Positions 45,314 through 54,900 of a stretch of DNA of 64,000 nt are shown in pieces. Under the pieces are notes generated by a model. It did no database searches and had not been told where the DNA came from. It was given only the letters and a program-made list of their open reading frames with translations. The stretch is taken from positions 1,022,590 through 1,086,589 of the forward strand of contig NZ_VTTM01000002.1 of NCBI RefSeq assembly GCF_008364795.1, read 5' to 3'. Origin of the DNA: Azospirillum oryzae. Lineage in GTDB: Bacteria > Pseudomonadota > Alphaproteobacteria > Azospirillales > Azospirillaceae. How positions within the stretch are numbered: the first letter of the stretch is position 1; the number at the start of each line of letters is the position of its first letter. The position numbers and the translations under genes are program-made.

Positions 45314-46285
45314 ATGGACGACAGCACCCCCAAAAACGCCTCCCCCAACGCTCCGCAGCCCTCACCGGGCGCGGTGGTGACCCCGCTCGGCCAGACGATC
45401 TATCTGGCGGCGGACGGCTTCCTCGACGATCTGGTGGCGGAACTGGGGAAGGTCGCGTCGGTCGACGGCCGGCTGGTCTTCGTCGACGGACCGGCTCGGC
45501 CGGCCGCCTGGGCACAGAACATCTGGTACGACCCGGTGCGCATAGAATTCGCTTCGATCAAGGGCGGTGCCAAGGCATTGCGCGGGATCCAGCGCAATTG
45601 GGCATTGTGGTCGCAGCGGCATCATCGCCGCGCCGCCCTGATCCAGGAGAACCTGCCGCACGTGTCGGCCAAGCCGGTGGTCTTTCCGTCGCCCCTGCCG
45701 ACGGCGCCGCTGGGCTCCTGGACGCTGACCGACGAGTCCACCATCATCGCCGCGGCACGCTGCTCCAGCCCCTTCCGCAACGGCGAGGTGACCTTCGTCG
45801 AGAACCGCACCGTTCCGCCCAACCGCGCCTATCTGAAGCTGTGGGAGGCGCTGACCCTGTTCGGGGAGCAGCCGGGGCCGGGCGACCGCTGCCTCGACCT
45901 CGGCGCCTGTCCGGGTGGCTGGACCTGGGTGCTGCATGAATTGGGGGCGTCGGTGGTCAGCGTCGACAAGGCGCCGCTCGACCCCGCCATCGCCGCCCTG
46001 CCGCGGGTGGAAATCCGCCAGGAAAGCGCCTTCGGGCTGAAGCCGGCGGCGGTCGGCCCGGTGGATTGGCTGTGCTGCGACGTGATCTGCTACCCGACGC
46101 GGCTGTTGCGGCTGGTGAAGGAGTGGATGGACAGCGGGCTGGCCAAGCGCTTCATCTGCACGCTGAAGTTCCAGGCGGAGACCGACCATGAGACCGCCCG
46201 CGCCTTCGCGGCGATCCCCGGTGGCCGGGTGATCCACCTGCACCACAACAAGCATGAACTGACCTGGATGTGGCCGGCGCAGTGA
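45314..46285 (+). CDS. FtsJ/RlmM-like SAM-dependent RNA methyltransferase
   Basis: 323 residues. The SAM site is RCLDLGACPGGWTWVLHELG, with catalytic-type residues in VDWLCCDVICYP and FICTLKFQ (K-D-K-E set of RrmJ/RlmM enzymes). The N-terminal 130 residues are a substrate-recognition part. RlmM methylates 23S rRNA at C2498 in E. coli; this protein is shorter, so equivalence is not certain. The ATG at 45314 gives family length; the frame stays open far upstream through the bfd locus without homology. Confidence 0.85.
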   Translation: MDDSTPKNASPNAPQPSPGAVVTPLGQTIYLAADGFLDDLVAELGKVASVDGRLVFVDGPARPAAWAQNIWYDPVRIEFASIKGGAKALRGIQRNWALWSQRHHRRAALIQENLPHVSAKPVVFPSPLPTAPLGSWTLTDESTIIAAARCSSPFRNGEVTFVENRTVPPNRAYLKLWEALTLFGEQPGPGDRCLDLGACPGGWTWVLHELGASVVSVDKAPLDPAIAALPRVEIRQESAFGLKPAAVGPVDWLCCDVICYPTRLLRLVKEWMDSGLAKRFICTLKFQAETDHETARAFAAIPGGRVIHLHHNKHELTWMWPAQ

Positions 46286-46309
46286 GCGCCGTCCCTTTGC
46301 CCACGTCCC

Positions 46310-47890
46310 TCAGGCCAGCGCCCGCCCTTCGGCATAGCCGAAGCTGACATAGTGCTGCCGGGCGCCGGACAGGCTGCCGCCGACGGCGGCATTGACGTCC
46401 GGGTTGGCGGCTAGATAGGCGGCGGCATTGAATCTGCCGAGCGACCGTCCCTCGAAGCGGCCGAACTGGATGTAATGCAGTTCCACGGCCTCGCGGTTGT
46501 TGCCATAGGCGGCGATCAGGTCGGGGTTGCTGGCTTCGTAGGACAGCGTGTCGAACAGGCTGGCGTTGCGGCCCTCGCGATAGCCGTTCGTGATGAAATG
46601 ACGGGTCGCCGCGGTGGCATCGGTTCCGAAGGCCGAGATCAGATCGCCATAGCCGGCCAGATAGTTATAAGGGTCGAATCCGCTCAGGCTGCGGCCTTCG
46701 TAAACCCCGGAGTTGGCGAGATGCTGCGCCGCCGCCGCCGTGTCGGTGCCGAACGCGGTGATCAGGTCGCCATTCGACGCGATGTAGCGCAAGGTGTCGA
46801 AGCTGCCGGACACGGTGGCCGACAGGGCGCTGCTGCTGTCGGAAAAGCGCAGATATTCGATGTTGGTCAGGACGTCGGTGCCGTTAGGGCCGTTGACGAT
46901 GGTGCGGCTGCCGTCCAGCTGTTGGACGCTGTATTGTGCGCGGCTGCCGCTGAACACCACCGTATCGGTGCCGGCGCCGCCATCCAGCATATTGCCCAGG
47001 CTGTTGACGGTGAAGCTGTCGTTGCCGCTGCCGCCGATCGCCTGCTGCATCTTCGTGCCGTAGGCCAGCGCCAGGAAGGTGGTGGATCCGGCGCTGCTGA
47101 ACTGTCCGTCGCGCAGGTCCAGCGACAGCGATGCCGTCTGGGCGCTGCCGTTCAGACTGTTGTGGCCGTTGGGATCCCACAGGGTGGTGAAGCTGCCGGT
47201 GTTCAGCGAATAGCTGGTGTCGCCGGGGGCGGCCGACATGTTGGCGCCGTAGAGATACTGGATCGCCGCGATGTCGTAGAGGCTGGGGCCGGTCAGATAG
47301 GTGCCTGACGGCAGGGCGTCGCTGTCGTTGTAGGACATGATGCTGTAGGCATAATTGTCCTGTGCGGACGACAGGTACGGACCCTCCGTCCCCCCGTCGG
47401 AGCCGGCATTGTAGTTGCCTGGATGCTTCAGGCCCAGCGCATGGCCGATCTCGTGGATGATCGTCATGTAGCCGTAGCTGCCCGTCGTCGGGTTGGTGTT
47501 CGTGGAGCTGTCGTTGGCCAGGAAGACCTGACCGCCCTGGGAGGCGGTGGAGGGGTAATAGGCGTAGGCCGCCGACTGGCCGTATTGGCGGTTGGTGCCG
47601 AAGGCCACATCCGCGGTGGTGGGATTGGCGACCTCGGTGAAGGTGATGTTGGCGACCGCGCTCCATGCCGCCAGCGCCTGCCGGACGGCAGCCTGCTGGG
47701 CGCTGTTCATCGCCGCAAAACCGGCGGAATCGGATGAGGAGACTTGCCGCGCGCTGGTCAGGAAACCATAGGTCACGGTCACGGCGGCGCCGACGGAACT
47801 GCCGTTCAGCACGGTGCCGTTGTTGCCCCAATGTGGCGTCCCGCTGGGGAGCAGGGCGGAAATGCTGGAGGTCAGCGCTGACTGGCTCAT
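46310..47890 (-). CDS. serralysin-type secreted metalloprotease with four C-terminal 41-residue repeats
   Basis: 526 residues, no N-terminal signal peptide. The metzincin zinc site HEIGHALGLKH is at 146-156 and the Met-turn SIMSYND follows at about 184. An M10_C-like beta region follows, with only one clear RTX-type element (GGSGNDSF and LDGGAGTDTVVF). Residues 364-526 are four tandem repeats of 41, 41, 41 and 40 residues with the pattern F-x4-Y-x-A-x3-D-[LV]-x-x-A and ending H-[FYL]-x4-G-x-x-EGR. Serralysins leave the cell through type I secretion using the C-terminus; no such transporter is adjacent. Substrate unknown. Confidence 0.88.
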   Translation of the reverse strand: MSQSALTSSISALLPSGTPHWGNNGTVLNGSSVGAAVTVTYGFLTSARQVSSSDSAGFAAMNSAQQAAVRQALAAWSAVANITFTEVANPTTADVAFGTNRQYGQSAAYAYYPSTASQGGQVFLANDSSTNTNPTTGSYGYMTIIHEIGHALGLKHPGNYNAGSDGGTEGPYLSSAQDNYAYSIMSYNDSDALPSGTYLTGPSLYDIAAIQYLYGANMSAAPGDTSYSLNTGSFTTLWDPNGHNSLNGSAQTASLSLDLRDGQFSSAGSTTFLALAYGTKMQQAIGGSGNDSFTVNSLGNMLDGGAGTDTVVFSGSRAQYSVQQLDGSRTIVNGPNGTDVLTNIEYLRFSDSSSALSATVSGSFDTLRYIASNGDLITAFGTDTAAAAQHLANSGVYEGRSLSGFDPYNYLAGYGDLISAFGTDATAATRHFITNGYREGRNASLFDTLSYEASNPDLIAAYGNNREAVELHYIQFGRFEGRSLGRFNAAAYLAANPDVNAAVGGSLSGARQHYVSFGYAEGRALA

Positions 47891-47985
47891 GGACGCTCGG
47901 TTCCCGCGGCGGTCGGTTGGGATGTCCAGAGGGATTCCGGACTACCGCTTATACGAAATACGAGCACGGTTCCCAGCGCAACAGG

Positions 47986-48981
47986 TCAGGCACGGCGCAG
48001 TGCCAGTTCGATGGATGGACGTAGCATCGAGGCGGCGGCATGGCCGATTTCCACCGCCTCCGCCGCGCGGTCGAACTCCAGGATGCCGATATGGGCCAGC
48101 CGCGGCGCGATCAGCACATCCGGCGGCTCGCCCGCCAGGCGCGAGCGGGTGATGCGGTCCTGCATGATGTCGATGGAGCCGGCCATCACCTCCAGGGCGT
48201 TCGGCATCGGCTTGTGGGCCTGGGCATCATCGATCTGATCGGCCAGGAAACGGGTCCGCCGGGTGGGCTTGCGGCCGAGCCAGTTGGAGATCTGGCTGGT
48301 CAGGTGCGAAAAGGCGGGCGAGCCGGCATCGCCGCCGGCGACCACCGGTTCCGGCACCTTGGCCGCCACCGCTCTGACTCCATCCGATTTGCCGCGGCCG
48401 TTCGGCCGGCCCAGCGGCGACAGCTCGCTGTTCAGGTTGACCGCCACCACCACGTCGGCACCAAGGGCCCGGCACAGCGAGACCGGCACCGGATTGACCA
48501 GCGCGCCGTCGACCAGCAGGTGATGGTCGCGCCGCACCGCCGGGAACAGGCCGGGCATCGCGGCCGACGCCAGCACCGCCGACATCAGCGGCCCGTCGCG
48601 CAGCCACATCTCGCGCCCGGTCGACAGGTCGGTGGCGACGGTGGCGAAGGGTAGGGGCAGATCCTCGATCAGCACATTGCTTCGTTCGTTGTCGAAGCGG
48701 CCGAACGCCTTCTCGGCGGCGACCAGACCGCCGCGGCGGAAGGTGAGGTCGATGATGCCCAGCATGCCCAGCCAGCCCATCTTCTGCGCCCAGGACTGCA
48801 ACTCGTCCATCTGGTCGGTCAGATAGGCGGCCCCGACCGCGGCCCCGATGGAGGTGCCGCAGATGATGTCGGGCTTGATCCCGATTTCCTCCAGCGCGCG
48901 CAGGACGCCGATATGCGCCCAACCGCGCGCGGCGCCGCTGCCCAGCGCAAGCCCGATCTTCAAGTCGGTTCCCTTCGCCAT
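47986..48981 (-). CDS. RssA-type patatin-like phospholipase
   Basis: 331 residues. Oxyanion-hole GSGAARG at 14-20 with the RssA continuation WAHIGVLRALEEIG, nucleophile S44 in GTSIG (42-46), and DGALVNPVP with the catalytic Asp. Cytosolic patatin hydrolase of unknown substrate. It is a different subfamily from the patatin at 22544 (shorter N-terminus, RssA signature). It follows the protease gene's direction but is separated from it by 95 bases. Confidence 0.9.
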   Translation of the reverse strand: MAKGTDLKIGLALGSGAARGWAHIGVLRALEEIGIKPDIICGTSIGAAVGAAYLTDQMDELQSWAQKMGWLGMLGIIDLTFRRGGLVAAEKAFGRFDNERSNVLIEDLPLPFATVATDLSTGREMWLRDGPLMSAVLASAAMPGLFPAVRRDHHLLVDGALVNPVPVSLCRALGADVVVAVNLNSELSPLGRPNGRGKSDGVRAVAAKVPEPVVAGGDAGSPAFSHLTSQISNWLGRKPTRRTRFLADQIDDAQAHKPMPNALEVMAGSIDIMQDRITRSRLAGEPPDVLIAPRLAHIGILEFDRAAEAVEIGHAAASMLRPSIELALRRA

Positions 48982-49305
48982 CCGCTTCCCCCGTCAGCGC
49001 CCCCGCCAGCTTAGCGGCCGGCGGCTTGATCTAGAGCTTATCATCTAGGCATCGCCGCCCGGTATCGGAAGCTGCCGGAAGTGGCACGCCGCCGGAGCGC
49101 CGGCGATCGCCGCAGTTGAAATGGCGAATGGAGAAAATTTATCCGATCTTTGACTTGGATCATCGGCTTCAGGGCGGCGACTGTGGCATTTCTGTGCCAG
49201 TACGAAGGTATGATCGCCGTTCCGGCTGATTTTAACCATGCGTCAACTGGACCCGATGCATTTTCGTTGCGTTGCAGTGTAGTTCCCGAACGCGGAAGGC
49301 TTGCC
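48982..49305. other. 324-bp intergenic region upstream of a small membrane-protein gene
   Basis: No coding sequence supported. A TTAACCATGCGTCAA stretch near 49232 resembles a CtrA-type box (TTAA-N7-TTAA) with one mismatch in the second half. No convincing -35/-10 pair was found on either strand. Confidence 0.4.
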
Positions 49306-49434
49306 ATGGCCGACGAACTGAAAAGCTTTAGAAAGGACTGGAAACGCTGGTCGACCGCGGAGCGGCTGATTGCCGTCACCTTGCTGGTCCTGGCTGCGCT
49401 TCTTGGTGCGCCGGCCGCCGCCGGGCTGTTCTGA
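49306..49434 (+). CDS. small single-pass membrane protein
   Basis: 42 residues: a charged helix (MADELKSFRKDWKRWSTAER) and a membrane segment (LIAVTLLVLAALLGAPAAAG). GGAAGG lies six bases before the ATG. Not a known family; supported by ribosome-binding site, clear amphipathic-then-hydrophobic layout and codon use. The frame is open upstream to 49150 without plausible protein character. Confidence 0.5.
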   Translation: MADELKSFRKDWKRWSTAERLIAVTLLVLAALLGAPAAAGLF

Positions 49435-49717
49435 GTCACGACCCGACACCATTTGGTCGCGCGCGCCACAGTGTTGCGCGCCGGCAACTTCAGTGCCGCC
49501 ATGGACGCCGGGGCGCGGTCCTCTTTACGGGCTATTAACCGTCACGACTCTAGGCTTGGTTGGCTCGGACAGTTCCTGGGACGGTTGGGCGCCACGATCG
49601 GACGGAGCGTCGAACCTCCGCCGCAATGGCACTCGACGGGCGCTCGCTGGAGGGCGCGGACCGGGGTGGTTCCGGCATATTCCGCCAAGGCCTTGCCCCT
49701 CTCGCTGGACACGCCCG

Positions 49718-50425
49718 ATGACCTTCTCCGCCCAATCCGCCGTGACGGAACAGAAGCTCCTGAGACAGCGCCTCGACGCCGCCTTTGCGGAAGCAGCAAC
49801 GCCGCTGTCGCGCGACGAGGTGACGGATATCGTCCGCAACATCCTGGGCAGCATGGACGGCGACATTTCCGCGACCGACCTGCGCCTTTACAAAGAGGTC
49901 GTTGACCTCGCCAAGTTCATCGAGACGGCCAAGCAGGAAATCGCGGCGCTGCAGCCGGCCGAAATCCGCGACGAACATATCCGCACCGCCACGGACGAAC
50001 TGGACGCGGTGATCGGCGCGACCGAGAAGGCGACCTTCGCCATCTTCGACGCCTGCGACGCCATCGGCGCCATCGCCGGCCAGACGGACGCGGACAGCTC
50101 GGCGAAGCTGAACGACCAGATCACCAAGATCTACGAGGCCTGCAACTTCCAGGACATTACCGGCCAGCGCATCAGCAAGGTGGTGCGGACGCTGAAGCAC
50201 ATCGAATCGAAGGTCGACATGATCGTCGCCGCCTTCGGCAGCGAAGTGCGGCAGAACCACGCCCCGCGGCTGGCCAAGCTGGCGGCGGAGGAGGCGGAGG
50301 CCGCCGTCCATTACGAACCGATGAGTGCGGACGAGGCGGAACAGCAGCTTCTGCATGGACCGCAGCTGCCGGGCAATGCGATGGACCAGGACGAGATCGA
50401 CCGTCTGCTGGCCAGCTTCGACTGA
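49718..50425 (+). CDS. cheZ: chemotaxis phosphatase CheZ-like protein
   Basis: 235 residues. The CheZ active-site helix is present: QDITGQRISKVVRTLKHIES, with the catalytic-type QDITGQ at 145-150, inside a long four-helix-bundle pattern. The C-terminus MDQDEIDRLLASFD resembles the CheY-binding tail of CheZ. It should dephosphorylate CheY-P. First gene of a tight operon with two MotB-like genes and a TPR gene; the next ATG is four bases after its stop. Confidence 0.87.
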   Translation: MTFSAQSAVTEQKLLRQRLDAAFAEAATPLSRDEVTDIVRNILGSMDGDISATDLRLYKEVVDLAKFIETAKQEIAALQPAEIRDEHIRTATDELDAVIGATEKATFAIFDACDAIGAIAGQTDADSSAKLNDQITKIYEACNFQDITGQRISKVVRTLKHIESKVDMIVAAFGSEVRQNHAPRLAKLAAEEAEAAVHYEPMSADEAEQQLLHGPQLPGNAMDQDEIDRLLASFD

Positions 50426-50429
50426 CGCC

Positions 50430-51242
50430 ATGCTGCCCGGCGCACCCATCAGCAGGCCCACCGGCGGCCACACGGCCCAAGGTGCAGGGCCGGGGACGGG
50501 GAATGCCGGGCTGCCGCCGCTGCGGGTGGCGCGTGCGGGTGTCGGCGTGGGCGGACATGCCAACCCGAACAACGGCAGCATCCTGCTTCTGCTGTCGCTG
50601 TTCCTGCTGCTTCTGGTCTTCTTCATCGTGCTGAACGCCAATTCGGTGCAGACGGTGCAGAAGGTGAAGGCGGTCGCCGCTTCGCTGGAGCGGACCTTTC
50701 CCAGCTTCGTCATCGACCCGCGCCTGCGCGACGGTGCCGAACCGGTGGCATCGCGCGCCGGCACGGTGTTCGCCGTGCAGCGGTTGGAGGATGTCGGCAC
50801 CCTCTTCGCCACCGCGGTGGCGGTCGCCAAGGTGGAGGTGGTCGCCCCCGGCCAATTGCTGGAGGTCCGGCTGCCGGCCGACGACCTGTTCCTTCCCGGC
50901 ACCATGACCCTGCGGCCGGACCGCCAGGGCCTGATCGACCGCATCGCCGACGCCCTGCGCCAGTCGCGCCAGGGCGAGCGGGTGGAACTGGACGCGCTGC
51001 TCGGCATCGGGCCGACGGGAACGCCCAGCCAGCCGCCGGGCCCGGTCGCCCGTGCCGGGGTTCTGGCCCGCGCGCTGGTCGAGGACGGGGCGCCGGCCGG
51101 CAATGTCACCATCGGGATCGAACGCGGGGAGCCGGGCGGCGTGCGGCTGCTGTTCTCCCTGCGCTGGGACGAGGACGGGGCGGCGGCGAAGGCGGCCCCC
51201 AAGCCGGCATCGAAGGCGGGGAAGACGGAGGTGCGGAAATGA
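50430..51242 (+). CDS. MotB/OmpA-like protein lacking the channel aspartate
   Basis: 270 residues: a Gly/Pro-rich cytoplasmic N-terminus, one membrane segment at about 50-69 (SILLLLSLFLLLLVFFIVLN), and a periplasmic OmpA/MotB-like domain (LPADDLFLPGTMTLRPDRQG). Unlike MotB, the membrane helix has no Asp, and the peptidoglycan-binding GH-x-[DE] element is replaced by ELDALLGIG. Its stop overlaps the ATG of the next, complete MotB-like gene. I infer a non-conducting partner of that protein; a scaffold without stator function is the alternative. Confidence 0.7.
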   Translation: MLPGAPISRPTGGHTAQGAGPGTGNAGLPPLRVARAGVGVGGHANPNNGSILLLLSLFLLLLVFFIVLNANSVQTVQKVKAVAASLERTFPSFVIDPRLRDGAEPVASRAGTVFAVQRLEDVGTLFATAVAVAKVEVVAPGQLLEVRLPADDLFLPGTMTLRPDRQGLIDRIADALRQSRQGERVELDALLGIGPTGTPSQPPGPVARAGVLARALVEDGAPAGNVTIGIERGEPGGVRLLFSLRWDEDGAAAKAAPKPASKAGKTEVRK

Positions 51243-51961
51243 TCCGCATTCCGGGCGTCGTCAACAAAGCCGAGGCGGCGGCGGAAGATCGCAGCGGCCA
51301 GCGCAAGACGCTGTGGCTGATCAGCTTCACCGACCTGATCTCCCTGATGCTCGCCTTCTTCGTCCTGATGTATTCGATGAGCGAGCCGGAGGCGGAGCGC
51401 TGGACCCGTCTGGCGAAAGGCGTGGCGGAGGCGATTCCCGCCGCGCGGTCGACCGCCAGCAGTCCGTCGGACCGGCCCGCCGATCCCGGCGCCGCCTTCA
51501 ACGCCAAGGCGGTGGAGGCCAGGGCTGCCATCGACCTGCATTATCTGGCGGCCCTGCTGGGAAGCCAGCTGCGGTCGAATACGGAACTGGCGGTGATCGA
51601 CGTTCGGCGCGAAGATGACCGTGTCGTCATCCGTCTGCCGGGCGAGCGAATGTTCGATCCCACCGGTGCCGCCTTCACCGAGGAGGGTCGGCGGGTGCTG
51701 TTCCTGCTGGGCGCCGTCATCGGCCGGATCGGCAACCGGATCGAATTGGTCGGCCATGCGGAGCACGAGGATGCGACGGGCGGCGTGGCCTGGGAACGGG
51801 CGCTGACGCGGGCCGTCGCCGTTTCCGCCGCGCTGCGCGAGACCGGCTATCGCCGCGATCTGGTGGCACGCGCGGTGATGTTGCCGGTCGATGGGGCAGG
51901 GGGTGCCGGCAACGGGCGCCTGCCGGTCGACATCGTGGTGCGAGAGGAAGGAGCGGATTGA
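51239..51961 (+). CDS. MotB-like stator protein
   Basis: 240 residues. The single membrane segment at about 27-45 (WLISFTDLISLMLAFFVLMY) has an Asp at position 32, the same number as the proton-binding Asp of E. coli MotB, followed by a plug-like segment. The periplasmic part has the OmpA/MotB pattern with MFDPTGAAFTEEGRR and IELVGHAEHED. It overlaps the preceding gene by four bases and ends one base before the next start. No motA homologue is in the window. Confidence 0.8.
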   Translation: MIRIPGVVNKAEAAAEDRSGQRKTLWLISFTDLISLMLAFFVLMYSMSEPEAERWTRLAKGVAEAIPAARSTASSPSDRPADPGAAFNAKAVEARAAIDLHYLAALLGSQLRSNTELAVIDVRREDDRVVIRLPGERMFDPTGAAFTEEGRRVLFLLGAVIGRIGNRIELVGHAEHEDATGGVAWERALTRAVAVSAALRETGYRRDLVARAVMLPVDGAGGAGNGRLPVDIVVREEGAD

Positions 51962-51962
51962 G

Positions 51963-54900
51963 GTGACCGACCGGACGGCCCAAGAGTGGAAGCGCTGGCT
52001 GCGCGGCTGTGCCGCCGCGGTGGCGCTGCTTGCCATGCCGGTCCTGCTGTCTCCCCAGGCCGCGGACGCCGCCACGGTGCCGGTGCGCGGCGGAACCCAC
52101 AAGGATTTCGGCCGGCTGGTCTTCGACTGGCCGGGCAAGGTCGATTACACCGCGTCGGTCGAGGGCGATCGGCTGGTCGTCACCTTCACGGACAGCATCG
52201 ACGCACCGCTCGACCGTCTGGTGCGGGCGCTGCCCGGCTATCTGGCCGCCGGACGGGTCGAGGCGGATGGCAAGACGGTCTCGTTCGACCTGAAGCGCCC
52301 GGTCTCGCTGAAAAGCTTCCGCAACGGCAACGCCATCGCCATCGACCTGTCGCCGGCCGCGCCGCAGACGGCCGCCAAGGCGGAGGACGCGAAGCCCGAA
52401 CCCGCGAAAGCCGAGGCTGCGAAGCCGGCGCCCACCGCCGGACGGCTGCGCGTGCGCGGGGCTGACCAGCCGGACCAGAGCCGCCTGACCTTCGAGTGGC
52501 CGTCGCCGGTCGGCTACACGGTCACGCGCGACGGCGCTGCGGTCACGGTCGCTTTCGACAAGGGCGGCACCGCCGACCTGTCGGCGGTCTCCAAGGCGGC
52601 ACTGCGCAACATCCGGAATGTGGAAGCATACCGACGGGCCGACGGCGCGCTGGCGGTTACGCTGGCCGTGCCGCAGGACGCCGAGGTGACCGACAGCGCA
52701 TCCGGCAAAGCGGTGGTGCTGTCCGTCGGCAATCCCGGCTCGCGCGCCGGCCTGCCCAAAAGCGACGGCGCTCAGCCTGCCGCCGGTTCCCAGGGGACCG
52801 CAGCGGGGCAAGGCAGCAGCCAGGGAAGCAGCCAGCCGGCGCCGGCCAAGGAAACAGCCAGGGAAGGCGGCAGGGACACGCCCACGATGGCTTCGGCCAC
52901 CTCCGGCCGCTCCGCCATCGCGGCGAATGCCGCGGCGCCACACTCGGCGGCCAATGCCGCGGCGCCCAACACTCCGCCGGCGGAGGCGAAGGCCGCGCCC
53001 GCGGCGCCTGCCGATGCCAAGGCCCAGCCGGTGGCGGGTCCGAAGGGGCCGGTGCTGACCTTCGACACCGGCGGACCGGCCTCCATCGCCGTCTATCCGC
53101 GGGCGGGCCAGCTTTACGTCGTGTTCGACCGGCCGATGCCGATCGGCGCCGGGAAGCTCAGCGGACCGGGGGCTGAACTGATGGGCGCGGTGGAGCCGGT
53201 GCCGGCGACCGGCGGCAGTGTGTTCCGCACCAAGATCGGCCCGATGGTGTGGCCGACGGTTGAACGGCAGGGCACCACTTGGCGCATCCTGTCCTCCGCC
53301 CGCCCGGCCAACATGGGCAGCACCGGCGATCTCCGGGTGGAGCCCGATCCCGATTTCCTTCTGGGCGCCCGACTGCTGGTGCGCGCGCCTGACGCGGCGA
53401 ATATCGTGCAGTTCGCCGATCCCGACGTCGGCGACCGCATCCAGGTGGTTCCGCTGCCCAGCCCGGGGCAGGGCGTGCCCGAACCACACCGTTACCCCGA
53501 CCTGGAAGTGATGCCGTCCTATCAGGGCGTGGTGGTGCGGCCGATCTCCGACAATGTGACGGTGCGCGCGATCAAGGAGGGGGTGGAACTGACCACCGCC
53601 GGCGGCCTGCACCTGTCGCCGGCGGCCGACGCCGGCAACCCGGCGGTCGCGCCGCCGCCGCCGGCGCCGCCCCCCGGTCCGGCATCCGCGCCCCAGCCGG
53701 TCCCGTCGCAGATGGCTGCGGCGCCGCTTCCGGTCACCCCTCCGCCCGGCGGCGCCTCGTCCGCCATGGAACCGCCGAAGGCGCAGCCCGCCCAGATGCA
53801 GGGCCGCCGCCTGTTCAACCTGCCGGCCTGGAAGCATGGCGACCTCGACCATTTCACCGAGGCGCGGCAGGACCTGCAGCTGGCCGTCGTCAATGCGCCG
53901 GAATCGGAGCGGCCGAAGGCGCAGCTCGACCTCGCGCGGTTCTATTTCGCCAATGGTTTCGGGCAGGAGACGCTCGGCATGCTGGACGTGCTGCAGCAGA
54001 ACCAACCCGACCTGGAAGGCTGGCCGGAGTTCCGCGCGCTGCGCGGCGCCGCCCGCGTGCTGACCGGCGACCTCGACGGGGCGGAGGCCGACCTGTCGAT
54101 CCCGTCGCTGGCCGGCAATCCGGAAGCCAATCTGTGGAGGGCCGCCATCGCCGCCGACCGCCGCGACTGGCCCAAGGCGATGGCCGGCTTCAAGGCGTCC
54201 GGCCCGATCCTGAACAGCTACCCCGAACCCATGATCGGGAAGCTCGGCCTGCGGGCGGCGGAAGCGGCGCTGGAGACGCGCGACACCGGCACCGCCAAGC
54301 GGCTGTTCGACCGGGTGATCGAGCACAGCGGCCCGGATCAGGAGGAAAACCCGCAGACGCAATATCTGCGCGGTCTGCTCTTTGCCCAGACCGGCGAGAT
54401 CGATCAGGCGCGGGAACAGCTGACCGCCGCCTACAACAGCTATGACCGGCTCTATCGCGCCAAGGCCGGGCTGGCGCTGACCAATCTGGAGCTGTCGGAA
54501 GGCAAGATGTCGCCGACCGCCGCGGCGGAGCAGCTGGCCGGCCTGACCTTCACCTGGCGCGGCGACGATCTGGAGATGCAGATCCGCTCGCGCATGGGCG
54601 AGGTGCTGATTGCCGGCGGCGAATATGCCAAGGGTTTCAACACGATGAAGGAAACGGCGGCCCTGGTCGCCGACACACCCAGGGCCGAGGCGATCACCAA
54701 GGAGATGTCGCGCATCTTCGCCGACCTGTTCAAGGACGGGGCGCAGCGACTGCCGACGCTGGACGCGCTGCAGCTCTACGACCAGTTCCGCGAGCTGACC
54801 CCGGTGGGCGAGGCCGGCGACGAGATCATCCGGCAGCTGGCGGAACGGCTGATCTCCATCGATCTGCTGAACCGTGCGGCCGACCTGCTGCAGCATCAGG

